A stretch of DNA of 64,000 bases from Blastococcus sp. TF02A-26 (GTDB lineage: Bacteria > Actinomycetota > Actinomycetes > Mycobacteriales > Geodermatophilaceae), in the NCBI RefSeq assembly GCF_003319125.1, contig NZ_QOHG01000003.1, positions 186,001 through 250,000 of the forward strand. The letters run 5' to 3'. Under the pieces are notes generated by a model. The model was not told the DNA's origin and did no database searches. It saw nothing but the letters and a program-made list of their open reading frames with translations. Below are positions 16,895-24,044 of the stretch, piece after piece. Positions within the stretch are counted from its first letter, which is position 1. Every line of letters starts with the position of its first letter. Both the position numbers and the translations under genes were made by a program.

Positions 16895-17659
16895 GTGAGG
16901 ATCGCCGCTGTCCAGCACGACATCGTCTGGGAGGACCGGGACGCCAATCTCGCCCGCCTCGCGCCGCAGGTGGGCCGGGCGGCGGCGGCCGGCGCGGAGC
17001 TGGTGCTGCTCAGCGAGACCTTCTCCACCGGCTTCTCGATGACACCGGGCATCGGCGAGCCCGAGGGTGGTCCGTCGTCGCAGTTCCTGGTCGCCCAGGC
17101 CGCCGAGCACGGCGTGTGGGTGGCCGGCAGCTGCCCGGAGATCGCCGCCGGCGCGGACCTGCCGTTCAACTCGTTCGTCCTCGCCGGACCGGACGGAACG
17201 GTCCACCGCTACCGGAAGCTGCACCCGTTCACCCACGGTGGCGAGCACGAGCGGTTCCGGGCGGGCGAGGGGCCGGTGACCGTCGAGATCGGCGGCCTCC
17301 GGATCACGCCGTTCGTCTGCTACGACCTGCGCTTCGCCGACGTGTTCTGGCGGGCCGCGCCGGAGACCGACGTCTACCTGGTGACGGCGAACTGGCCGGC
17401 CGTCCGGCGGATGCACTGGCAGACGCTGCTGCAGGCCCGGGCCATCGAGAACCAGGCCTACGTCGTCGGCTGCAACCGGGTGGGGCCGGCCGGCGACGGC
17501 ACCGAGCACGCCGGGGACAGCCGCATCGTCAGCCCGATGGGGGAGCTGCTGGCGACCGCGGCCGGGGTGGAAGCCCTCGTCCTCGCCGACGTGGACGCCG
17601 CCGAGGTGGCCGCCACCCGCGACCGGCTGCGCTTCCTCCCGGACCGCCGGCAGTGGTGA
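16895..17659 (+). CDS. Carbon-nitrogen hydrolase, omega-amidase-like (nitrilase superfamily)
   Basis: A 254-aa nitrilase-superfamily enzyme. The catalytic triad is visible as Glu in LVLLSETFSTGFS, Lys in HRYRKLHPF and Cys in TPFVCYDLRF. The sequence GEHERFRAG and NWPAVRRMHWQTLL match the omega-amidase (YafV/Nit2) subgroup. It starts with GTG ten bases after the aminotransferase gene, so the two form a likely metabolite-repair pair removing alpha-ketoglutaramate or alpha-ketosuccinamate. A short duplication GAGGATCGC lies at the junction. Confidence 0.88.
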   Translation: MRIAAVQHDIVWEDRDANLARLAPQVGRAAAAGAELVLLSETFSTGFSMTPGIGEPEGGPSSQFLVAQAAEHGVWVAGSCPEIAAGADLPFNSFVLAGPDGTVHRYRKLHPFTHGGEHERFRAGEGPVTVEIGGLRITPFVCYDLRFADVFWRAAPETDVYLVTANWPAVRRMHWQTLLQARAIENQAYVVGCNRVGPAGDGTEHAGDSRIVSPMGELLATAAGVEALVLADVDAAEVAATRDRLRFLPDRRQW

Positions 17660-17660
17660 G

Positions 17661-17701
17661 CGGAGTCGCTCGAGTGCGGTTTCCGCACTCGAGCGACTCC
17701 G
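17661..17701. terminator. Perfect 19-bp hairpin between convergent genes
   Basis: A stem of 19 perfect base pairs closes a TTT loop, placed between the convergent omega-amidase and PRC-barrel genes (2 and 4 bases from their stops). It is a good bidirectional terminator. It shares the CGAGTGCG core with the palindrome at 12455-12511. Confidence 0.82.
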
Positions 17702-17704
17702 ACG

Positions 17705-18580
17705 TCAGCGGGCGGGGGAGCCGCTCTGGTCGACGACGATCTGCTCGCGCTGCACCTGGTCGGTGACCGTCTCCGAGCCGGTGACCACCTCGGTCCGCAG
17801 CCGCACCCGCTCCACCGGGACGACCTCGACGCTCACCACCGGCCGCTCGGCGTGCAGCACGATCTCCTCCGGCAGCCCACCGCTCACGACCGGGATGGGG
17901 GACGTGGTCGGTGCAGGGTCCGTCGTCCCGGGCGCGGCGAGGGTCTCGCCCGGTCCGGGGTCGGGCGCGTCGATCGGGACCTCCTCGATGCGGAACTCCT
18001 CGCGCCGGACCGGGACGGTGATCGTGACCTCCTCGGTCACCACGTACTTGACCAGCCGGGCACGGGTGGCGGCCACGCGCTCGGTGGTGATCTGCAGCCG
18101 CTCCTCGCTGCGCACCATCCCGCCGTCGCCCGGGCCCGCCGGAGCAGCGGCCGCCGGAGCCGGCGGGGGCGGAGTGGCCGCGACCGCCGGCGTCTCGGCC
18201 GTGTCCGTCGCCGACACCGCCGTCATCCCGGGGTCGGTGCGCGGCGCCACGTCCGGCGTCGCCGGGAGCGCGGTGTCCAGCCCGTAGTGGCGGCGCAGCT
18301 CGGCCTCGTCGGACGGGTCGAGGTGGTCGCCGCTGAGGTGCGGCGCGGCCCGGACCGCGTCCTTGGTCACGTGCAGGCGCAGCCCGCCGTCGGCGTAGGT
18401 CGCGTCCACGGCCGGGACGATCGAGTGCCGGGTCCCGAACAGGCCGGTGGTGACCGCCGCCCACGTCGGGGCGCCGGTGCGGTCGTCGACGAAGAAGTGC
18501 TCGACCGTGCCGATCCGCTCGCCGTCCGGTCCGTACGCGTGGCCACCGATGGCGGCCGACACCTCGCGCTCGCTCAGCAT
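17705..18580 (-). CDS. PRC-barrel and DUF2382 domain protein
   Basis: A 291-aa protein. Residues 10-75 form a PRC-barrel (DGERIGTVEHFFVDDRTGAP, FGTRHSIVPA). A Pro/Ala-rich linker (about 105-150) leads to a DUF2382 domain with the alternating basic and acidic strands MVRSEERLQI, VVTEEVTITVPVRREEFRI and HAERPVVSVEVVPVERVRL. Such proteins are common in desiccation-tolerant actinobacteria and are presumed stress-related; the exact role is not established. ATG start with GGGAGCCCACCC upstream. Confidence 0.88.
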   Translation of the reverse strand: MLSEREVSAAIGGHAYGPDGERIGTVEHFFVDDRTGAPTWAAVTTGLFGTRHSIVPAVDATYADGGLRLHVTKDAVRAAPHLSGDHLDPSDEAELRRHYGLDTALPATPDVAPRTDPGMTAVSATDTAETPAVAATPPPPAPAAAAPAGPGDGGMVRSEERLQITTERVAATRARLVKYVVTEEVTITVPVRREEFRIEEVPIDAPDPGPGETLAAPGTTDPAPTTSPIPVVSGGLPEEIVLHAERPVVSVEVVPVERVRLRTEVVTGSETVTDQVQREQIVVDQSGSPAR

Positions 18581-18760
18581 GGGTGGGCTCCCCTCCGCGG
18601 ACCGTCCGACTGACGGTGCTCGTCACGCTGCGTGCCCACCGGTCGGGCCGGGTGAACATCGGGAGGCCGGCGCTCTCCCCGGAGACCCCGCCCGGCCACG
18701 TGGCCTACCGTCGGCGGGACCGCCGGCAGCAGGGCCGGTACGACCGAGGAGGACGGCGAC

Positions 18761-20353
18761 GTGAGCGGGCACCTCGAGATCGAGCGCAAGCTGGAGCCGG
18801 GCCCGGACTTCGCCCTCCCCGACCTCGCCACCGTCGAGGGTGTCGCGGCCGTCGGCGAGCCGGTCGAGCACCACCTGGCCGCCACCTACTTCGACACGGC
18901 CGACCTGCGCCTGGCCCGGGCCCGCATCACGCTGCGCCGCCGGACCGGGGGGACCGACGCCGGCTGGCACCTGAAGCTGCCCACCGCCGGGCCGGCCCGC
19001 CAGGAGCGGCAGCACCCGCTCGGCCCCCGCCGCGCCGTGCCCCCGAAGGCCGTCCTGGAGCCGGTGCTCGGCATCGTCCGGACCGCGCCGGTGGGTGCGG
19101 TGGCCACCCTGGACACCACCCGGGTGGTGACGACGGTGCTGGCCGACGACGGCCGGGTGCTCGCCGAGATCGCCGACGACACGGTGACCGGCACCGCCGC
19201 CGCTCCCGGGCCCGACGAGCCGGCGACGGTGACGACCTGGCGCGAGGTCGAGGTCGAGCTGGTCGACGGCGACGAGGCACTGCTCGACGCGGTGGTCGGC
19301 GCCCTGACCGCGGCCGGTGCGGCGCCCTCGGCCTCCCCCTCGAAGCTGGCCCGCGTGCTCGCCCACCGCCTCCCCGCGCCCCCGGAGGGGACCGCACCGG
19401 CGGGGGAGAAGAGCGGCAAGAAGGGGAAGGCCAAGAAGGCCAAGAAGGGCAAGGGCAGGGAGGTCGCCGAGCCGACCGCGGCCGACGTGGTACTCGGCGC
19501 GCTGCGCTCCCAGACCGACGCGCTCCTGGCGGCCGACCTGCTGGTCCGGACCGGCTCGCCGGACGGCATCCACGACCTCCGGGTGGCCTGCCGGCGGCTG
19601 CGCAGCATCCTGGCGGCGTTCCGGCCCGTGCTGGACCGGGCCGGTACCGACCCGCTGCGCGAGGAGCTCCGCTGGATCGGCGCCGCCCTCTCCGCGGCCC
19701 GGGACGGCGAGGTGGCGCTGGCCCACCTCCGCGAGCTCGTCGAGGCCCAACCGGTGGAGCAGGTGCGCGGGCCGGTCGTCGCCCGGCTGCAGACCGCCGC
19801 GGTGCAGGACGCCGAGGCCGGTCGCCGCAAGGCGCTGCGCACGCTGTCCGACCGTCGCTACCTGGCCGTCCTCGACGCGCTCGACGCGGTGCTGGCCGCA
19901 CCGCCGCTGGCCGAGGCCGCCGGTGAGCCGGCCCGTACCGCGCTCGCCGAGGCGATCCGGCGCACCGGCAAGCGGCTCGCGGCGCGGGTCGAGACCGCCC
20001 GAGCCGCGGACGAGGAGACCCCGCACGAGGACTCCCCGCTGCACGACGTCCGCAAGGCGGCCAAGCGCGTCCGCTACACCGCGGAGGTCGCCGTCCCGGT
20101 CCTGGGCGAGCCGGCCGAGACGCTGGTGGCCTGCATGAAGGAGGTCCAGGAGCTCCTGGGCGCCGCGCAGGACACGGTCGCCACGCGGGACCGGTGCCTC
20201 CGGCTGGGCCGGGCCGCCGGGGCCGCCGGGGAGTCGACGTGGACCTGGGGGCGGCTGTACGCGCTCGAGGAGGCGCGAGCAGCCGCGTGTGCTGCCGCCT
20301 TCTGGGAGCTGGAGCCGAGCCTGCGTCCGGTCGTGCGGGCCGCCGCGACGTGA
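18761..20353 (+). CDS. CYTH and CHAD domain protein
   Basis: A 530-aa two-domain protein. The CYTH (triphosphate tunnel) domain occupies about residues 1-215 and begins with the ExExK-type motif LEIERKLE, the metal and triphosphate binding signature. A Lys-rich linker (KSGKKGKAKKAKKGKGRE) follows. The CHAD domain (about 245-525) shows HDLRVACRRLRSIL and HDVRKAAKRVRYTAE, with conserved histidines and arginines. CHAD domains bind inorganic polyphosphate, and CYTH enzymes hydrolyse triphosphates, so a polyphosphate-linked role is likely. GTG start after GAGGAGGACGGC. Confidence 0.92.
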   Translation: MSGHLEIERKLEPGPDFALPDLATVEGVAAVGEPVEHHLAATYFDTADLRLARARITLRRRTGGTDAGWHLKLPTAGPARQERQHPLGPRRAVPPKAVLEPVLGIVRTAPVGAVATLDTTRVVTTVLADDGRVLAEIADDTVTGTAAAPGPDEPATVTTWREVEVELVDGDEALLDAVVGALTAAGAAPSASPSKLARVLAHRLPAPPEGTAPAGEKSGKKGKAKKAKKGKGREVAEPTAADVVLGALRSQTDALLAADLLVRTGSPDGIHDLRVACRRLRSILAAFRPVLDRAGTDPLREELRWIGAALSAARDGEVALAHLRELVEAQPVEQVRGPVVARLQTAAVQDAEAGRRKALRTLSDRRYLAVLDALDAVLAAPPLAEAAGEPARTALAEAIRRTGKRLAARVETARAADEETPHEDSPLHDVRKAAKRVRYTAEVAVPVLGEPAETLVACMKEVQELLGAAQDTVATRDRCLRLGRAAGAAGESTWTWGRLYALEEARAAACAAAFWELEPSLRPVVRAAAT

Positions 20354-20393
20354 CGGCAGCAGACCGTCCCCCCCGAGCCGAGAGGCACCTCCG

Positions 20394-21680
20394 CTGTCCC
20401 TGATCGCCCTGCTCGGCTTCGTCACCGTGGTGCTGCTGGCCCTGGCCCTGCTGCACGTCTACCTGTGGGCACGGCTGGTCCGGGCCACGACGCGGCCCGG
20501 TCGCGTGCGTCGCCGGCTGACGGTCCTCCTGGCCGTCCTCGCCGCGCTGCCGGTGGCCGCGCTGATGCTGCGCCGCACGCTGCCGCTGGACGCCGCGGCA
20601 CCGCTGGACTGGGTGGCCTACACCTGGCTCGGCGTCGCGTTCTACCTGTTCCTGACGCTGCTGGTCCTGGAGCCGGTGCGCCTGTCGTTCCGCCGGTGGG
20701 TGCGACGGTCACCGCCGGCCGCCGCCGGGTCCGCGGTCGAGCCGGACGCCGCCGGGTCCGCGGCAGAGCTGGACGCCGCCGGGTCCGCGGCCGAGCCGGA
20801 CGCCGCCGGGTCCGCGGCAGCACCGGTCGTCGACCCCACCCGGCGGCTGTTCCTGGCGCGCTCGCTCGCGGTGACCGCCGGCGCCGTCGCGCTGGGCACC
20901 GCCGGCACCGGCGCCTACTTCGCCAACGCCGCGCCGGTGGTCCGCCGGGTCCCGATCACCCTCCAGCGCCTGGACCCGGCGCTGGACGGCCTGCGGATCG
21001 TCACGTTCTCCGACGGGCACCTGTCGGCCACCTACGGCGGCCGCCGGTTCGAGCGGCTGGTCGAGATCGTCAACGAGCAGCGGCCGGACGTCGTCGCCAT
21101 CGTGGGCGACCTGGTGGACGGGGACGTCGACGAGCTGGCCGGGGACGCCGCCCCGCTGGCGGACCTGGTGAGCGAGCAGGGCGTCTTCTTCGTGACCGGC
21201 AACCACGAGTACTTCGTCGACACGACCGCGTGGCTGCGGCACCTGCCCACGCTCGGCGTCGAGGTGCTGCGCAACGAGCGGGTGCCGATCCGGCGGGGCA
21301 CGGCGTCGTTCGACCTGGCCGGCATCGACGACCGCACGGCCGCGGACTCCGGGCTGGCCGGGCACGGCGCGGACCTGGACGCCGCGCTGGACGGCCGGGA
21401 CGACGCCGTCCCCGTGGTGCTCCTGGCGCACCAGCCGGTCCAGGTGGACCAGGCCCGGGCCGCCGGCGTGGACCTGCAGCTGTCCGGCCACACGCACGGC
21501 GGTCAGCTGTGGCCCTTCGACTACGCGATCCGGCTGGACCAGCCGGCGACCGAGGGGTTGTCGCGGCACGGCGACACCCAGCTGTACGTGACCTCCGGTG
21601 CCGGCTACTGGGGACCGCCGATGCGGATCGGCGCCCGACCCGAGGTCACCGTGGTCGAGCTGCGCGCGCCCCGCGGCTGA
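20394..21680 (+). CDS. Membrane-anchored metallophosphoesterase
   Basis: About 428 aa. Two or three N-terminal membrane segments (ALLGFVTVVLLALALLHVYL, a second near residue 45, a third near 75) precede a repetitive Ala/Asp/Ser linker and another hydrophobic stretch resembling a Tat or signal anchor (LFLARSLAVTAGAVALG). The calcineurin-like domain has VTFSDGHLS, VAIVGDLVDGD, VTGNHEYF, LLAHQP and LSGHTHGGQLWPF, a complete metal site. The start is uncertain: no ATG fits; CTG at 20394 lies eight bases after AGAGG, and GTG codons at 20427 and 20430 are alternatives. YaeI-type lipid or nucleotide phosphatases are the closest family. Confidence 0.87.
   Translation: MSLIALLGFVTVVLLALALLHVYLWARLVRATTRPGRVRRRLTVLLAVLAALPVAALMLRRTLPLDAAAPLDWVAYTWLGVAFYLFLTLLVLEPVRLSFRRWVRRSPPAAAGSAVEPDAAGSAAELDAAGSAAEPDAAGSAAAPVVDPTRRLFLARSLAVTAGAVALGTAGTGAYFANAAPVVRRVPITLQRLDPALDGLRIVTFSDGHLSATYGGRRFERLVEIVNEQRPDVVAIVGDLVDGDVDELAGDAAPLADLVSEQGVFFVTGNHEYFVDTTAWLRHLPTLGVEVLRNERVPIRRGTASFDLAGIDDRTAADSGLAGHGADLDAALDGRDDAVPVVLLAHQPVQVDQARAAGVDLQLSGHTHGGQLWPFDYAIRLDQPATEGLSRHGDTQLYVTSGAGYWGPPMRIGARPEVTVVELRAPRG
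20721..20822 (+). repeat. 27-bp tandem repeat coding an Ala/Gly/Ser linker
   Basis: Nearly identical 27-base units, about 3.7 copies, encode (D)AAGSAAEPD-like nonapeptides between the membrane part and the phosphoesterase domain. Such a repeat can change copy number by slippage and alter linker length. Confidence 0.85.
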
Positions 21681-21693
21681 GCCCTGCTCAGCC
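21675..21693. terminator. Short bidirectional hairpin
   Basis: GGCTGAGC and GCTCAGCC form an 8-bp perfect stem with loop CCT. It overlaps the stops of the convergent metallophosphoesterase and TetR genes. Confidence 0.6.
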
Positions 21694-22278
21694 CGGCGGG
21701 CCGCCCATGGTGCGCAGGGTGGTCAGGACCTCGTCGGCGACCTCGCGCAGCGACCGGACGCCGCCCTCCTCGCCCCAGCGCAGCAGGATCTGCGTGTACG
21801 AGGAGAACAGCGCCGTGACGACCAGTTCGGTGGCCAGCTTCCGCGGCTCGGTGACGGCGGCCGGCGGCAGCGCCTCCAGCACCATCTCCGCCGTGGTGCG
21901 CTCGTACTCGGCGGCGCGCAGCCGCAGCCCCGGCGTGGAGACCACCACCTGCCAGCGCTCGAGCAGGTCGTCGCGGTCACGCCCCTGGTAGGAGTCCAGC
22001 CAGTCCAGCATCGCGTCGCGGACGGTGACGAACACGGAGTCGCCGCGCGGCTGGGCGGCCAGCAGGGCCTGCACGGCGGGCCGCTCGGGCAGCGGCAGGA
22101 CCACCTGCTCCTTGTTGGTGAAGTGCGCGTAGAACGTCGGGACCGAGACCCCGGCGGTCGCGGCGATCTCGCCGACGCTGACCTCCTTGTACCCCCGCTC
22201 GCGGAACAGCCGCATCGCCACCTCGTAGATGCGGCGGTGCGTCTCGGCCCGCCTGCGCCCCCGCGCGTCCAGGTTCAC
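21688..22278 (-). CDS. TetR/AcrR-family transcriptional regulator
   Basis: A 196-aa regulator. The helix-turn-helix is VSVGEIAATAGVSVPTFYAH followed by FTNKEQV at about residues 30-58. The C-terminal domain is helical and shows no recognised ligand signature. GTG start chosen because GGGAGG lies 11 bases upstream; the frame remains open for another 43 codons across the palindrome at 22328. It is divergent from a GntR gene. Confidence 0.9.
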   Translation of the reverse strand: MNLDARGRRRAETHRRIYEVAMRLFRERGYKEVSVGEIAATAGVSVPTFYAHFTNKEQVVLPLPERPAVQALLAAQPRGDSVFVTVRDAMLDWLDSYQGRDRDDLLERWQVVVSTPGLRLRAAEYERTTAEMVLEALPPAAVTEPRKLATELVVTALFSSYTQILLRWGEEGGVRSLREVADEVLTTLRTMGGPPG

Positions 22279-22327
22279 GGCGCAGAACCTCCCACGTCGC
22301 GGGCCGATCGGGGCGGACGGGCGTGCC

Positions 22328-22343
22328 GGGACCGATCGGTCCC
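22328..22343. promoter_or_regulatory. 16-bp perfect palindrome between tetR and gntR genes
   Basis: GGGACCGATCGGTCCC lies 50 bases before the tetR start and 91 bases before the gntR start. A related half-site, GGCCGATCGGGGC, occurs about 30 bases nearer to tetR. It is the best operator candidate for the TetR protein, possibly controlling both genes. Confidence 0.55.
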
Positions 22344-22433
22344 GATCCTCTGGTGACGCAGATCTCGACCCGAGAGGGGTAGACGACCCAGACGACATGA
22401 CGACCACACGTGTTCCTCACGTACCGTCGAGCG

Positions 22434-23192
22434 GTGAGCAGCGCCGTGTCGGGACCGAAGTACCTGTCGGTCCGGGAGCACCTGCGTCGACGGGTCTCGG
22501 CCCTGCCGGAGCTGACGCTGCTGCCGCCGGAGCCGGTGCTCTGCGCCGAGTACGGGGTCAGCCGGATCACCCTGCGCCGTGCCGTCGACGGCCTGGTGGC
22601 CGACGGGCACCTCGTCCGCGAGCAGGGCCGCGGCACCTTCGTGAAGCGTCCGGCGATCCGGCACGAGTACCGCGAGAGCTTCGTGCACCGGATCGCCGGC
22701 TGGAGCACGGTCATGGCCGAGCGGGGGGCGGAGGTCGGCTCCCGGGTGCTCGTCCAGCGGGTGGTCCCGGCGCCGGCGTCGATCGCCGCCGAACTGGACC
22801 TCGAGGTCGCCGCGGACGTCGTCGAGCTCGTCCGGCTGCGCAGCGTCGACGGTGCGCCCAACCACGTCGCGCACAGCTTCCTGCCCGCGGCCCGGTTCCC
22901 CGGAGCGGCCGGCGCCGACCTCGACGACGGTTCCCTCTACGACCACCTGCGGGCCGAGTACGACGCCGACCTGGCGCGGGCGCGGATCGTCGTCGACGTC
23001 GGGACCGCGACCCCGGAGGAGGCCGGCCAGCTGCAGATCGTCGCCGGCTCCCCGCTGCTCGTGGTGCGGACGACGGTGCGCGACAGCGGTGGTAGCCCGC
23101 TGGTGCACAGCTTCTCCCGCCTGCGGCCGGACGTGAGCCGGGTCGCGTTCGAGGTGTCGGTCGCCGCGGCAGGGGGGCCCCCGGTCGGGTGA
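22434..23192 (+). CDS. GntR-family regulator, HutC/UTRA type
   Basis: A 252-aa regulator. The winged helix (about residues 5-70) shows LPPEPVLCAEYGVSRITLRR and VREQGRGTFVKRP. The UTRA ligand domain (about 90-245) follows with VVELVRLRSVDGAP and HSFSRLRPD. GTG at 22434 is chosen; GTGs at 22410 and 22446 are alternatives. UTRA proteins usually sense sugars, histidine-pathway acids or similar small molecules. No obvious target operon is adjacent except the divergent tetR. Confidence 0.88.
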   Translation: MSSAVSGPKYLSVREHLRRRVSALPELTLLPPEPVLCAEYGVSRITLRRAVDGLVADGHLVREQGRGTFVKRPAIRHEYRESFVHRIAGWSTVMAERGAEVGSRVLVQRVVPAPASIAAELDLEVAADVVELVRLRSVDGAPNHVAHSFLPAARFPGAAGADLDDGSLYDHLRAEYDADLARARIVVDVGTATPEEAGQLQIVAGSPLLVVRTTVRDSGGSPLVHSFSRLRPDVSRVAFEVSVAAAGGPPVG

Positions 23193-23228
23193 CCCCGCGA
23201 GCGTCCGTGCATCACCGGTGGTCGGGCC

Positions 23229-23234
23229 GGGTAT
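23229..23234 (+). promoter_or_regulatory. Possible stress-sigma -10 element
   Basis: GGGTAT lies 113 bases before the GlsB-like gene and matches the -10 of actinobacterial sigma-B type promoters. No convincing GTTT -35 is seen, so this is weak. Confidence 0.25.
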
Positions 23235-23346
23235 GGAGCGGTCACGAGGCGCCCGATCGGGGGTGACGGCGCCTCCGGTGCACCGGTCCCGGGCGCCCGG
23301 CGATCCCGCCTGGTGCGCACGGCCGGACGGACTCAAGGAGACAGCT

Positions 23347-23625
23347 GTGATTGGTCAGATCATCGGGCTCATCGTCGTCGGGCTCATCATCGGTGCCCTC
23401 GCGCGGCTGATCACGCCGGGCAAGCAGCACATGAGCATCGTCGCGACGCTGGCCCTGGGCGTCGTCGGCGCCTTCATCGGCGGCACGATCGGCGGGCTGC
23501 TGAACGACAACACCAGCCCGTTCGAGCTCAACGTCCTCGGCTTCATCTTCGCCGTGGTCGCGGCGGTCCTGCTGGTCGGCATCGCCGAGCGGCTGTCCAG
23601 CGGTCGCAGCCGCGCCGTCCGCTGA
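23347..23625 (+). CDS. GlsB/YeaQ/YmgE family small membrane protein
   Basis: A 92-aa protein of the former transglycosylase-associated family. Three membrane helices are visible: IGLIVVGLIIGALARLITPG, IVATLALGVVGAFIGGTIGG, and LGFIFAVVAAVLLVGI. The basic C-terminal tail is cytosolic. Members are typically induced by general stress; the molecular function is unknown. GTG start after CAAGGAG. Confidence 0.92.
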   Translation: MIGQIIGLIVVGLIIGALARLITPGKQHMSIVATLALGVVGAFIGGTIGGLLNDNTSPFELNVLGFIFAVVAAVLLVGIAERLSSGRSRAVR

Positions 23626-23709
23626 CGTCTGCCGGCCGCCGGGGAGCGGGACCGCACCCGCGGGACCGCCTCCCCGGCGTCGGCCGGCCGCCGGATCACC
23701 CCGTGAGCC

Positions 23710-23736
23710 GATCACCCCTCCCCCGGAGGGGTGATC
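23710..23736. terminator. 12-bp perfect hairpin
   Basis: GATCACCCCTCC and GGAGGGGTGATC enclose a CCC loop. It lies 85 bases after the GlsB-like gene and 50 bases before the next small gene, so it probably terminates the former. Confidence 0.65.
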
Positions 23737-23786
23737 CGTGCGTCCGGGGTCTCCTCCCCGGGCTCTCCGGAGCCGACCTTGAGGGC

Positions 23787-24014
23787 ATGACCACCGCCCT
23801 CGTCCGCTCCACCACGTTCGTCGCCGCCCGCAGCCGGGCGCACGGCCCGACCGCGGCCCTCTGGCACGCCGTCGAGGTGCACCGCGACCCCAGCGAGGTC
23901 GACGGGGCCTGCGAGCTGACGCTCTGCGGCTCGCTCGCCCGCGTCAGCGTCGACCAGGCGTGGCCCGTCGCCGAGCGCGACGTCTGCGTCTCCTGCGTCG
24001 TCCTCGCCGGCTGA
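23787..24014 (+). CDS. Small cysteine-containing hypothetical protein
   Basis: A 75-aa protein of unknown function. Two cysteine pairs (CELTLC and CVSC, separated by about 23 residues) could bind zinc as a small treble-clef or ribbon, and the C-terminus ends right after the second pair. ATG start at 23787; ribosome binding sequence is poor (CTTGAGGG). Short cysteine-paired proteins of this layout recur in actinobacteria, but I do not recognise a named family. Confidence 0.55.
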   Translation: MTTALVRSTTFVAARSRAHGPTAALWHAVEVHRDPSEVDGACELTLCGSLARVSVDQAWPVAERDVCVSCVVLAG

Positions 24015-24018
24015 CGAC

Positions 24019-24036
24019 GGGGGCCACCCGGCCCCC
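24019..24036. terminator. Bidirectional hairpin
   Basis: GGGGGCC and GGCCCCC form a perfect 7-bp stem with loop ACCC, between the convergent small gene and the LuxR regulator gene. Confidence 0.6.
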
Positions 24037-24044
24037 GCGCCCCC

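Noticed and set aside
16881-16898. A six-codon frame ATG AGG ATC GCT TCG TGA before the omega-amidase gene as a leader peptide.
   Set aside because: It looks like a small duplication of the amidase start (GAGGATCGC repeated) and has no attenuator structure.
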